Positions 40,374 through 50,365 are shown, numbered from the stretch's first letter. The stretch: DNA of 64,000 bases from Caballeronia sp. (GCF_028292365.1 NZ_JAQGMM010000039.1:1-64000), one strand, 5' to 3'. Numbers and translations are program-made. Notes: generated from the letters alone by a model not told the origin.

Positions 40374-41303
40374 ATGCATGCCAGAAAACTTAAGTTTTAT
40401 GCAAAAAATGTTATCTTCAATCTTTTTCCATCATTGATTTTTGAAAAAAGATATGACCGCATGTTCAGGAATCTGGACGAACATCAATGGACTTATATTC
40501 GCTCGCGCGCCAATTATTACAATAAGCTTGAGCAGCAATTTGTCCTGAACGAAACGGCGAGTCGCAGCAGCGCATTGCCTTTACGCGGCAACCCTAGCGC
40601 CTACTACTATGATTTTAAAGAGATATCCCGATACTTCGCGCGCTCCGTAAAATTCAACTATGTTTTTAAGGACATCCGAGAAGCGGTGGACGAACCGACA
40701 CTTCTTAAAACCAGGCCACTCACCGAATCGAATGAGAATTCAGTCATATTGAAGCTGGACAAAATGAGGCACTTCAACTTCATTGAAGACGCGCGCTCAT
40801 TCGAAAGCAAAATCAACATGGCCGTCTTTCGAGGGGCGTGCTACCAAGAGCATCGAAAAGCATTTGTCGCCAGATATCACACTTCTGCAATGGCCGATAT
40901 TGGCGACACGGATGACGCGCGAAAAGGTCAACACGGTCATCGACCTTATATGAGCATTGCTGATCAATTGAAGTTCAAGTTCGTGATCAGTCTGGAAGGT
41001 AATGACGTTGCAACCAACCTGAAGTGGATCATGCTTTCGAATTCCGTTTGCTTTATGCGCAAGCCGCGGGTGGAAAGCTGGTTTATGGAAGGCTCCCTGA
41101 TCCCCAACCATCACTATGTTCTTCTGGACGATGAATTTTCCGATCTGGAAGACAAGATAAATTATTACACCAAGCATACAGACAAGGCCATGGCGATAAT
41201 TAAAAACGCCAATCAGTACGCCATGCAGTTTCTTGACACGCGCCGGGAAAAGCTTATTTCCCTGCTGGTCCTCAGAAAATATTTCGATCTTTCCGGTCAG
41301 TGA
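40374..41303 (+). CDS. Glycosyltransferase family 90 (CAP10/LpsA-like)
   Basis: MAVFRGACYQEHRKAFVARYH; MSIADQLKFKFVISLEGNDVATNLKWIMLSNSVCFMRKPRVESWFMEGSLIPNHHYVLL. Confidence 0.8.
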   Translation: MHARKLKFYAKNVIFNLFPSLIFEKRYDRMFRNLDEHQWTYIRSRANYYNKLEQQFVLNETASRSSALPLRGNPSAYYYDFKEISRYFARSVKFNYVFKDIREAVDEPTLLKTRPLTESNENSVILKLDKMRHFNFIEDARSFESKINMAVFRGACYQEHRKAFVARYHTSAMADIGDTDDARKGQHGHRPYMSIADQLKFKFVISLEGNDVATNLKWIMLSNSVCFMRKPRVESWFMEGSLIPNHHYVLLDDEFSDLEDKINYYTKHTDKAMAIIKNANQYAMQFLDTRREKLISLLVLRKYFDLSGQ

Positions 41304-41398
41304 AGATCTGTCGTCTCGTAGAACTCTTGTGGAACATCTCGTAGACGTCACGCAGACATTTTCGTTGCACGGCCGTTGCCAAGCATGCGCTCCGCGCC

Positions 41399-42514
41399 TC
41401 AAGGCAGACGTTCCTCCAGTGAGATCCTGAGCCTGCCGGGCGTCACGCCGTAGACTTCCTTAAAGCCGCGGATGAAATGCGCGGAGTCGGCAAAACCGCA
41501 TTCATAGGCAATTACCGTGATGCGTTTTTCCGTGTTGAGCAATAGCCAGCGCGCGTATCGAAGCCGCATGGTCCGGTAAAACTCCTTGGGGGACACCCCC
41601 ATTTCAGTCAGGAAGTTACGTTCGAGTTGCCTCACGCTTGTACCGGTCATCTTCGCGATCACCGTAACGTTGAGCGGCGCCTCCAGATTTTCTTCCATCA
41701 ACACAATAGCGTGCCGTACCAGCAAATCACCGACCGCCAGATATCCCAGTGCCTTGCGGCGCTCCACGAACGACGGATTGCCGTGACGGCTGACTGTCAT
41801 TTGATGAATCACCTTGGACGCTCTGTCCGAGCCGCAATGCAAGCTGATTAAACGCGTCGCCAACTCGAGGACGGACACGCCACCCGCGCACGTGATGCGG
41901 TTGCCGTCGATCAAATAATCTGAATTGGCGATGACCCGCAAGTCCGGGAACATCGTCTTGTAGTCCGCGAGGTGGAACGCGTGGACGCAAGCAACACGGT
42001 CCCGCATCAAGCCTGCTTTTGCCAATACGAAACTGCCGGTGCACATGCCGATCAGCGGCACGCCTTCGGCGTCGGCCTCGCGCAAATAGTCCCAGTAACG
42101 ACGGTCGACCTGTTCAAGTTTGGGCAGCAGGCCACCAATCACCACGAGGTAATCGAATTGCCGCGGCGAACCCTGTACCGCGTGCACGGGAACCGCTACA
42201 CCGCAGCTCGCTTCCACGGTTTCATCGGCCATGCCGAGCAGCATCCAGGCGCAACGCAGCGGACGGCTCTGGTCGCCGAGATCGGCTGCATGGCGCAACG
42301 CATCGCAGAAGCCCGCCAGCGAAAGCAGTGGGAAAGTCGGCCACAGAAGAAAGCCGATGTTGAGCTCGGCCCCCAAGCGCGACGCGTTGCCCTCACGTTT
42401 GACGCTGGCGCGATCGAGGCGATCCACCAGCTCCCGGCCCAGGGACGGCTCCCGACCATCGGCTGGTGTGTTTTCGCGTGCCATGACGTTCCCGCTAGAC
42501 ATTGGTGAATTCAA
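41399..42514 (-). CDS. GlxA family transcriptional regulator
   Basis: DJ-1-like domain (IGMCTGSFVLAKAGL) + AraC HTH (TGTSVRQLERNFLTEMGVSPKEFYRTMRLRYARWLL). Confidence 0.92.
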   Translation of the reverse strand: MNSPMSSGNVMARENTPADGREPSLGRELVDRLDRASVKREGNASRLGAELNIGFLLWPTFPLLSLAGFCDALRHAADLGDQSRPLRCAWMLLGMADETVEASCGVAVPVHAVQGSPRQFDYLVVIGGLLPKLEQVDRRYWDYLREADAEGVPLIGMCTGSFVLAKAGLMRDRVACVHAFHLADYKTMFPDLRVIANSDYLIDGNRITCAGGVSVLELATRLISLHCGSDRASKVIHQMTVSRHGNPSFVERRKALGYLAVGDLLVRHAIVLMEENLEAPLNVTVIAKMTGTSVRQLERNFLTEMGVSPKEFYRTMRLRYARWLLLNTEKRITVIAYECGFADSAHFIRGFKEVYGVTPGRLRISLEERLP

Positions 42515-42693
42515 GTATATAAGCCCAAAAAATGCGCTTGCCCGCCATGTCGCATTTCTTCTATTTTTTTACGAGTTGGTGCAATGCCGGCCATTTTTTC
42601 GTCACTAAAGTCGCTCCTGTCACCTGCCTCAATCGATCACTGGCAAGCGTCAGTGCACCATCGTCCAGCAAGCTGCATAACCAGGAGAGTCTC

Positions 42694-43839
42694 ATGTCGG
42701 CTAAATTTCACGGCGCGCTATGCGCCAATATCGGAGTAAGCCTGATCGTGCTCGGCTCGACCGGCGCGTTCGCAGACGAAGTTGTCAAAATTGGACATGC
42801 TGCGCCGTTGACGGGTGCGAATGCCGAGTGGGGAAAAGACACCGAAAATGGCGCCCGGCTAGCGGTGGAGGAAATCAACGCGAAGGGCCTCGTGATCAGC
42901 GGCCAGAAGGTAACGCTGGAGCTGGATGCACAAGACGACGCGTCGGACCCGCGCCAGGGCACGCAGGTGGCACAGAAGCTGGTCGACGATAAGGTCGTCG
43001 CCGTGGTCGGCCACATGAATTCGGGGACCACGATTCCCGCGTCGAAGATCTACAGCGATGCGGGTGTTGTCGAGGTCTCGCCTTCAGCGACCAATCCGGT
43101 TTATACGCAACAGGGCTTCAAGACCGCCTACCGGGTTGTCGCAACCGACGCCCAGCAGGGTCCGGCGCTGGCCGACTATGCGAAGAAGACGCTCGGGGCG
43201 AAATCAGTAGCGATCGTGGATGACGCGACGGCATACGGCCAAGGGCTCGCCAATGAGTTCGAGAAGCAGGCGAAGGTGGACGGGTTGACCGTGCTCTCAC
43301 ACGATGCAACCAACGACAAGGCAGTCGACTTCCGTTCGATTCTCACGAAGATCAAGGGCGAGCACCCGGACATCATCATGTACGGGGGGATGGACGCCAC
43401 GGGCGGTCCATTCGCGAAGCAGGCACAACAGCTCGCCGTAGCAGCGCGCGTGCTGGGTGGTGACGGCCTGTGCGCCGATTCGCTCGCGAAACTGGCCGGC
43501 GAGGCGGCGGATAACGTCGTGTGCTCGATCGCCGGCATGCCGCTTCAGGAAATGCCGAACGGCCCCGCTTTCGAGCAACGCTACGAAGCACGCTTTCATC
43601 AGCACGTGCAGCTCAATGCTCCGTTCGCTTATGACGCGGTGTACATCATCGTCGACGCAATGAAGCGTGCCAACTCGACCAAAGCGGAGAACATCCTTGC
43701 AGCGATGCCGAGCGCAAATTTCGTCGGCGTGCTGGGCCGCACGCAGTTCGACGCACACGGCGATTTGAAGCAAGGTGCGATCTCGCTGTACAACTACAAA
43801 CGCGGCAAGCAGACGCTGCTCACCGTCGTGAAGATGTAG
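42694..43839 (+). CDS. Branched-chain amino acid ABC transporter substrate-binding protein (LivJ-like), no permease genes adjacent
   Basis: Signal peptide; VVKIGHAAPLTGANAEWGKDTENGARLAVEEINAKG. Confidence 0.93.
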   Translation: MSAKFHGALCANIGVSLIVLGSTGAFADEVVKIGHAAPLTGANAEWGKDTENGARLAVEEINAKGLVISGQKVTLELDAQDDASDPRQGTQVAQKLVDDKVVAVVGHMNSGTTIPASKIYSDAGVVEVSPSATNPVYTQQGFKTAYRVVATDAQQGPALADYAKKTLGAKSVAIVDDATAYGQGLANEFEKQAKVDGLTVLSHDATNDKAVDFRSILTKIKGEHPDIIMYGGMDATGGPFAKQAQQLAVAARVLGGDGLCADSLAKLAGEAADNVVCSIAGMPLQEMPNGPAFEQRYEARFHQHVQLNAPFAYDAVYIIVDAMKRANSTKAENILAAMPSANFVGVLGRTQFDAHGDLKQGAISLYNYKRGKQTLLTVVKM

Positions 43840-43844
43840 AGCGC

Positions 43845-44882
43845 ATGAACGTCCCTGTTCCTGGCGTGGTTGGAATCGGCCCTGCTATCCGGCCGAAAGC
43901 GCGAATTGTGCTGATTGGCACAGGCGGCACGATCGCGGGCCGTGGTGCATCGCCGGTCAACACGTCGGCGTATGACTGCTCCGTGCTGTCTGTAGACCAG
44001 ATTCTTGCAGATCTACCCGCCGCGGCATCGGTGGCCGACATCAGCGCCGAGCAGCTATTTCAGTGCGGGTCCGAGAATTTCAGCAGTGGGCAACTGCTGC
44101 AGTTGGGCAAGCGGATTTCATCGCTGCTGAAACGCGACGACGTGGACGGTGTTGTTGTCACGCACGGCACCGATACCATCGATGAAACCGCTTATTTCCT
44201 GCATCTCACGCTCAAAAGCACCAAACCGGTAGTCGTAGTGGGCGCAATGCGCCCGCCTTCCGCGCTCAGTTCGGACGGACCGCTTAACCTCTACAACGCG
44301 ATCGTCGTGGCGGCGAGTCAGTCAGCCCACGGCAAAGGCACGCTGGTCGTTGCAAACGACGAGATTCACACCGCGCGCGATGTTGTAAAGACCAATACGT
44401 TCAAGCAGGAAGCGTTCAGTTCTCCGTATGGTCCTTTGGGATACATCGTCGAAGGTAGGCCGGTCTTTTATCGACTGCCTGCGCGTCTGCATACGGTGGA
44501 AAGCGAATGGTCGATCGACGAGATCGACGAACTGCCGGAGGTCGGTATTGTCTATGCGCACGGCGGTATGAACGACGCGATGGTTCATGCCATGCTCGAC
44601 TCAGGTGTGAAGGCGCTCATCTATGCGGCGACGGGCAACGGCAATGTGGCGACCTCGGTAGTAGCCGCGCTGGTTCAAGCCCGAGGGCGTGGCATTCATG
44701 TCGTCCGCGGTTCGCGCACGGGAAGCGGCGTGGTCATCCGCAATGCCGCGCAGCCCGACGACCGCTACGACTGGCTGGTAACGGACGATCAGGTCCCGCA
44801 CAAAGCGCGCATCCTGATGATGCTGGCGCTCACCGGGGAGCAGCGCACACGGGAACTTCAGAATGTCTTCTTGACGTACTGA
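43845..44882 (+). CDS. Type II-like asparaginase
   Basis: VLIGTGGTIAGRG and VVTHGTDTIDETAYFLHLT active-site motifs; no obvious signal peptide. Confidence 0.93.
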   Translation: MNVPVPGVVGIGPAIRPKARIVLIGTGGTIAGRGASPVNTSAYDCSVLSVDQILADLPAAASVADISAEQLFQCGSENFSSGQLLQLGKRISSLLKRDDVDGVVVTHGTDTIDETAYFLHLTLKSTKPVVVVGAMRPPSALSSDGPLNLYNAIVVAASQSAHGKGTLVVANDEIHTARDVVKTNTFKQEAFSSPYGPLGYIVEGRPVFYRLPARLHTVESEWSIDEIDELPEVGIVYAHGGMNDAMVHAMLDSGVKALIYAATGNGNVATSVVAALVQARGRGIHVVRGSRTGSGVVIRNAAQPDDRYDWLVTDDQVPHKARILMMLALTGEQRTRELQNVFLTY

Positions 44883-44939
44883 CCTGACCTCTCCACGGAG
44901 TCACGAAGCCATGGTCGCTGAGCCACGCGGTGGCGCTGT

Positions 44940-45392
44940 TCACAAAGTCTTGACCCAGCCAAGCGCATCATCCGCAAACTTCCGAAGCAGCCGGGCAAGC
45001 TCGCCCACCTCTTTTGCTTCCCAGCCGGCAAGCAATTCTTCGATAATTTTCTGACGCGCCGCGTCCAGCGCGTCCGTCATGACCCGCCCCTGATCCGTAA
45101 TGACGGCCGCGCGAACCCGGCCGTCGGTCGGGCTTGGACATCGCGCAACCAGTCCCAGGCTTTCCAGTTTGGCGATCTGCCTGCTAACCGTCGTGTAGTC
45201 GCGCCCCGCCAGTTCGGCGAGTTCGACAATACCAAGCGGCCCCAGCCGCGCAACCCTTGCGAGCAATGGGAAAAGTGCACGATCCAGATCGACGCCTGCC
45301 GCTTCAATAAGAGCCGCATCCGGTTGCGGCCGATTCAGCACACCCGTCAGGTCCAATAGTGCTTCCCGCAATTCGCGTATTTCTTTCCCCAT
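44940..45392 (-). CDS. MarR family transcriptional regulator
   Basis: LARVARLGPLGIVELAELAGRDYTTVSRQIAKLESLGLVARCPSPTDGRVRAAVITDQGR. Confidence 0.92.
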   Translation of the reverse strand: MGKEIRELREALLDLTGVLNRPQPDAALIEAAGVDLDRALFPLLARVARLGPLGIVELAELAGRDYTTVSRQIAKLESLGLVARCPSPTDGRVRAAVITDQGRVMTDALDAARQKIIEELLAGWEAKEVGELARLLRKFADDALGWVKTL

Positions 45393-45418
45393 CGCGATTC
45401 GATCCTTGTTAATGTCTT

Positions 45419-45441
45419 TATATGTGTATAATACACATATA
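45419..45441. promoter_or_regulatory. Perfect inverted-repeat operator in divergent marR/oxidoreductase intergenic region
   Basis: TATATGTGTAT-A-ATACACATATA, 11-bp arms. Confidence 0.8.
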
Positions 45442-45500
45442 TTCGATGATCCAGCCCGAGATAAAGCGTACGCTCGGATACTTGGCAAAGGAGAGCATCC

Positions 45501-46463
45501 ATGAAAGCAGCAGTCGTTCAACAAGCCGGCGCGACGCCGGTTTATGCCGACTTCACCGATCCGGCTGTCACCGAAGGCGTGGTCCGCGTCGCGGTTGTAG
45601 CATCCGCGCTGAGTCATGTCACGAAGAGCCGGGCATCGGGCAAGCACTATAGCGCCTCTGCGAAGCTCCCTTTCGTGCCAGGGATCGACGGCGCCGGTGT
45701 TCTTGAAGACGGCGCGCGTGTCTATTTCGTGCTGCCCGAAGCGCCCTTCGGCGGCATGGCGGAGTACTGTATCGTCCAGAAGGCGCGTTGCATTTCCTTG
45801 CCCGCAGGGCTGGATGAGGTGACCGCGGCGGCAATCGCCATTCCGGGCATGTCGTCGTGGGCGGCGTTGACCGAACGTGCAAAGCTGGTGAAGGGCGAGA
45901 CCGTACTGATCAATGGTGCAACCGGTGTGTCAGGCCGTCTCGCCGTGCAGATTGCCAAGTATCTGGGCGCGGGCAAGATCATCGCGACCGGACGGAATGC
46001 AGAAACCCTGCAGTCTCTGAAAGCGCTCGGCGCTGACGAAACCATTAGTCTCGCGCAGGACAACGATGCACTCGAAAGCGCGTTCCGGCAGGAGTTTCAG
46101 CAGGGTATTGGCGTCGTGCTCGACTATCTTTGGGGGCAAAGCGCAGAGCTGCTGCTGGCGGCGGGCGCCAAAGCTTCGCCGGACGGCGTGCCACTCCGGT
46201 TTGTCCAGATTGGTGCCATGAGCGCGGCAAACATCACACTTCCAAGTGCAGCGCTTCGATCATCGGCTATCGAACTCATGGGCAGTGGTATTGGCAGCAT
46301 TCCCATGCCGCGCCTCCTGGGTGCAATCGAACACTTGTTGAACGCCACGGTCCCCGGCCGCTTCGAGATCGCGACAAACGCGGTGCCCTTGTCTCAAGTC
46401 GAGGATCACTGGGCCAATGAGAACCAGGCACGCACGGTGTTCACAACAGGATTTCAACCGTGA
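45501..46463 (+). CDS. Quinone oxidoreductase/zinc-independent MDR alcohol dehydrogenase
   Basis: PFVPGIDGAGVLEDG; VLINGATGVSGRLAVQIAKYLGAGKIIATGRN. Confidence 0.92.
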   Translation: MKAAVVQQAGATPVYADFTDPAVTEGVVRVAVVASALSHVTKSRASGKHYSASAKLPFVPGIDGAGVLEDGARVYFVLPEAPFGGMAEYCIVQKARCISLPAGLDEVTAAAIAIPGMSSWAALTERAKLVKGETVLINGATGVSGRLAVQIAKYLGAGKIIATGRNAETLQSLKALGADETISLAQDNDALESAFRQEFQQGIGVVLDYLWGQSAELLLAAGAKASPDGVPLRFVQIGAMSAANITLPSAALRSSAIELMGSGIGSIPMPRLLGAIEHLLNATVPGRFEIATNAVPLSQVEDHWANENQARTVFTTGFQP

Positions 46464-46579
46464 GGCATGTCGGGCCGGCATGAAGTGCTGAGCACAGACC
46501 AACTGGTGGATGCGAACCGCCAGATCAACGGGAGCCGACGGCCACGCGCACCCGGCTCAATGCGCCGCGCCAAGACTCT

Positions 46580-46755
46580 ACGCACACAGATTGCCCACGA
46601 TGGATCAACGCCTTCGCGGCAATGGCAAGCACCGACGGGGTGCTGACCTCGTGCTCGGAAGCCGGCACCACGTTCCGCATCATGTGGCCTTCGGGCAAGC
46701 ATTTCACGACCAAGATGCGCGTGTTTATCGACATCCTTGGAGAGCGATTGTTTCC
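46580..46755 (+). pseudogene. Possible LysR-regulator C-terminal remnant
   Basis: In-frame RWINAFAAMASTDGVLTSCSEAGTTFRIMWPSGKHFTTKMRVFIDILGERLF resembles the end of a LysR effector domain, with no HTH upstream. Confidence 0.45.
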
Positions 46756-46973
46756 TGCGCATGGTGATGATGCAGGGATTGCGCATGGTCGGATCGACGG
46801 GTAGGCGAACGCGGTTCGCACGATTCAACGCCGCTTCGAATAGCGGTCGCTGGAGCCACGTTGCTTTGATTGCACTCGGTTGACGTTTCTGATATCGGTC
46901 GAATACGGGCCGTCCTGGTGGACCTTGCGATAAGCCATTGACTGCCCGTGCCACCAACCGAAATGGATGACCC

Positions 46974-48020
46974 GTGAAACGAATTCTGACTACCACCTGC
47001 GTCATCGGCGCCACGATCGCCATGCTTGGCCCGGCCCATGCGCAAACCGCCACGACGCCCCCGGCCAGCGCCGCTGTTCCAGTCACTGTCGACAACTTCG
47101 TTCGTGCCGAGTCCGACAAGTACGTCTCGGCATTGGCCAAGCAAGGAGGGTTGGGCAAACTCCTGCATCGGAGAGAACCGGCATCGATTGCGCACCAGAC
47201 TGTCATCCGGCTTAATCGTGACACGCTCTATTCGTCCGCTGTCTTCGACCTCGACGCGGGACCGGTGACAATCACCATGCCCGATCCCGGCAAGCGCTTC
47301 ATGGCGATGCAGGTCATCAACGAGGACCATTACACGCCGAACGTGTTCTACGGCGCGGGCACGCACATCCTCACCCGGGAGAATGTAGGCACGCGTTACA
47401 CGGTCGTCGCCATACGCACCCTGGTTGACCCGGCCAGCCCCGACGATATCAAACAGGTCCATGTCCTGCAGGACGGCGTCCAGGTCAGCCAGGCAGGCCC
47501 GGGCAAGCTTGAAATGCCCGACTGGGACGCGGCGAGCCAAAAGAAGGTACGCGATGCGCTTCTGATCCTGGCTTCGACAATCCCCGACTTCAAGGGCGCG
47601 TTCGGCACCAAGGAAGAAGTCGACCCCGTGCGCCGGTTGGTGGGCGCGGCGGCAGCCTGGGGTGGCAATCCTGATAAGGATGCGACCTATCTCAATTTCA
47701 CGCCGGCCAGGAACGACGGAAAAACCATCTACAAGCTCAGCGCCAAAGACGTGCCGGTCGATGGATTCTGGTCGGTCAGCGTGTACGACGCCAAAGGCTA
47801 CTACGAGCCCAACGCAGCTGGCGCCTATTCACTCAACAACGTCACGGCGAAGAAAGGCGCAGACGGGACAATCGAGATCCAGTTCGGCGGCTGCGATGCA
47901 AAAACGGCCAACTGCTTGCCGATCACGCCGGGATGGAACTACATGGTTCGCCTTTATCGTCCCCAGCCCGACGTGTTGAACGGCAAGTGGCACTTCCCCG
48001 AAGCGCAACCTGCCAGTTAA
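46974..48020 (+). CDS. DUF1254/DUF1214 domain exported protein
   Basis: Signal peptide; HQTVIRLNRDTLYSSAVFDLDAGPVTITMPDPGKRFMAMQVINEDHYTPNVFYGAG. Confidence 0.85.
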   Translation: MKRILTTTCVIGATIAMLGPAHAQTATTPPASAAVPVTVDNFVRAESDKYVSALAKQGGLGKLLHRREPASIAHQTVIRLNRDTLYSSAVFDLDAGPVTITMPDPGKRFMAMQVINEDHYTPNVFYGAGTHILTRENVGTRYTVVAIRTLVDPASPDDIKQVHVLQDGVQVSQAGPGKLEMPDWDAASQKKVRDALLILASTIPDFKGAFGTKEEVDPVRRLVGAAAAWGGNPDKDATYLNFTPARNDGKTIYKLSAKDVPVDGFWSVSVYDAKGYYEPNAAGAYSLNNVTAKKGADGTIEIQFGGCDAKTANCLPITPGWNYMVRLYRPQPDVLNGKWHFPEAQPAS

Positions 48021-48350
48021 ATAAAGCGGCCGGCGCTTTTCGCATGGCGGCGAGGCGAGCTCATCTAACCGGGCGCCGATCTCGCTGCCTTGCATGCGAA
48101 GCAATAGAGTGGGAAGAAGCATGGATTATTATCAAGTATTCCTACTTTTTTAATCTCACTTAGTCCGCTTTTCCCCAACGTCGATCGACACACGTTCGAA
48201 CTTCGACCTTGAATACAAGCACGCGGCAGATCGATATCGGCGCGCGCCGCGGGCACATTAACTGCTGCTTGATCACGTTACCTCCGCCCTTTGGGGGTAC
48301 ATTCTTTTTGCAGCTCAACGCTTCCATAACTCGCATAATCGTATGAACTA

Positions 48351-48375
48351 ATTTCGTCGAAATATCAGACGAAAT
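48351..48375. promoter_or_regulatory. Inverted repeat upstream of membrane protein/GGDEF genes
   Basis: ATTTCGTC-N9-GACGAAAT, perfect 8-bp arms, ends 17 nt before ATG 48393. Confidence 0.55.
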
Positions 48376-48392
48376 GATCGGAGAATGTTGTC

Positions 48393-48980
48393 ATGTCCAA
48401 TCCTACCGAGTTGCCATCGGAGACCGACGGAACCGATACAGATCCTGACGCCGACCCTGCATTTGCGCGAACACCCGTGAGATTCGGACGGCTTGCGCTT
48501 TGGGTTGCCTCGGCGAGCGCGCTGACAATCGGCGTCATGGGAACGGTCGCGTACGGTGTCTGGTTCAATCAGGACCAGCACGTGTACGCCGAAGCCATGG
48601 AGCACGCGCGGCAGACGCTCTGGCTTGCAGCGCCAGCGCCAGAACCAATTTCAGCCGTGCAACAAACGGCGTCGTCCGATGACGTCGCGGCGCCCGTGGC
48701 CCCTGCTCGGCCGGTCGCCCTCGCCAGCGCCGATCTCAACGGTCCCGTGCCTTCCGCTCAGTCGGATCCTCGCGCGGCGCCGGCTGATTCGGCCGCACCC
48801 AAGCTCGCTGTCACTCGTCCTGTTCGAGCAAGTTGTTCTGCGACCGTTGAACGCCGCCGCCCGGTGCCCCGCGTCAAGCCGAACGGCAACGTGTTCACCC
48901 GCGTGGGTTCATTTTTTCATCGCGTAAGCTACCGGCAGCATGGCACCGAAAGCCAGCGAGATATCTACGCCCATCCGTGA
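48393..48980 (+). CDS. Hypothetical single-TM Pro/Ala-rich protein
   Basis: One TM segment (LALWVASASALTIGVMGTVAYGVWF) then low-complexity Pro/Ala region; overlaps next ORF start. Confidence 0.6.
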   Translation: MSNPTELPSETDGTDTDPDADPAFARTPVRFGRLALWVASASALTIGVMGTVAYGVWFNQDQHVYAEAMEHARQTLWLAAPAPEPISAVQQTASSDDVAAPVAPARPVALASADLNGPVPSAQSDPRAAPADSAAPKLAVTRPVRASCSATVERRRPVPRVKPNGNVFTRVGSFFHRVSYRQHGTESQRDIYAHP

Positions 48981-50109
48981 GCGGCAGCGCGCCTACAAAC
49001 CTGTCCTTCCGATGCGTTACAGGCCAGGTCCGGCAACGATCGCCTGCGTTTCCTTCCTCTGCCTGCTGATAGGCCTGCTGTTCCTCGCATTCGAAATCCG
49101 GACAATTTTCTCCGACCAGTTGAAGCAGGAATACAGCGGGCTCGTTCTCGAAGGAATTGAACGGGCGGAGAGCGCCCGCAATCTTGTCCGCGTGTGGCAA
49201 CCACAGGCCGACAACAGCGTCGCGAGATCAGGACAAGCGGAACAAGCGGAACAAGCGCAACCATCCGACGACTATCGGCGTGCACGAATTAATCTCATCG
49301 ACCGCCTCGCGTCGCTCGCGGCGCTGGTGAACGCGAGCCCGTCGGCGGCGCCGCGCATCCCTCAATCCGCCCTGTCGCCCAACGTCAGCCTCGACGATAC
49401 CGACGCGCTGCTCGCAGTCGAATCCGTGTACTGGCGAACGCAGCGCAAAAATGACAGCGCTGACGCCCGCACCCGCATAGCGCGCGTGGCGAGCACGTTG
49501 ATCGTACTGTCGGCATGTGTATTCGGCGCGCTGATTACCGCGCTGGGCATGTATGCAAAACGCACGCGCCAACTGGCCGGCGAGTCGCTCAAGTTCGAGC
49601 ATGCCGCGCTGCACGACGCAATGACCGGCCTGCCCAATCGACGGAAATTGTTCGCTACGCTGGCGGAAACGGCCGCGAGGTCATCGGGCAGTCCAACGCC
49701 GCAGAAAATCGCCGTGATTTACATTGACCTGGACGGGTTCAAACAAGTCAACGATTCGCTCGGCCATCGAGTGGGTGATGAATTCCTGATTGCCGTTTCA
49801 AAGCGCTTTCGCAAGACCGTGCGTCTGGTTGATGTGGTCGCCCGCTTCGGTGGCGATGAGTTTGTTGTACTGGTCCGAGAGTTTTCAACCAACGCCGAAT
49901 TGGAAGCGATTGCCCAGCGCTTGATCGACTGCGTGCTCCAGACAGACGAGCAGATGGGCGTTGGATTCGTGCGCGCCAGCATCGGCATAGCGAGCTTTCC
50001 ACATCCTGTCAGGGACTACCATCAGCTCGTCGCTGCCGCCGACGAAACCATGTACCAGGTGAAGCGCAACGGCAAGAACGGTTACGCGTTCGCGACGCGG
50101 GTAAGCTGA
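48940..50109 (+). CDS. Membrane diguanylate cyclase (GGDEF)
   Basis: Two TMs flanking periplasmic region; HDAMTGLPNRR and RFGGDEFVVL intact motifs. Confidence 0.92.
   Translation: MAPKASEISTPIRERQRAYKPVLPMRYRPGPATIACVSFLCLLIGLLFLAFEIRTIFSDQLKQEYSGLVLEGIERAESARNLVRVWQPQADNSVARSGQAEQAEQAQPSDDYRRARINLIDRLASLAALVNASPSAAPRIPQSALSPNVSLDDTDALLAVESVYWRTQRKNDSADARTRIARVASTLIVLSACVFGALITALGMYAKRTRQLAGESLKFEHAALHDAMTGLPNRRKLFATLAETAARSSGSPTPQKIAVIYIDLDGFKQVNDSLGHRVGDEFLIAVSKRFRKTVRLVDVVARFGGDEFVVLVREFSTNAELEAIAQRLIDCVLQTDEQMGVGFVRASIGIASFPHPVRDYHQLVAAADETMYQVKRNGKNGYAFATRVS
49231..49257. repeat. In-frame 9-bp tandem repeat (~3 copies) in GGDEF periplasmic domain
   Basis: ggacaagcg gaacaagcg gaacaagcg encoding QAEQAEQA. 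Confidence 0.8.
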
Positions 50110-50365
50110 ATGCATCGCTGTCCTCCGCTTTGCCCGCGGCATCCCCCGCTTATCGGCACGAATACGCAGAATCTGAAGGCGCACATTTACCGATGTCGCC
50201 GTTGCGTCGCGTGCTTGAGAATCGCATAACGAGCCCTGTCGACTAGCCTGCCATTTTGGCGATCAGCTTGGCTCGCCTGAGCCGCGACCGGCATCGTTCG
50301 CTGTTTATTCAAGAAAACTAAACGATACCGGCCAAAGACCCAACCGAGGAAACCCCACGCGTGCC

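Noticed and set aside
46454-47224. 256-aa minus-strand ORF
   Set aside because: Overlaps the start of the DUF1254 gene and reads as shadow-frame composition
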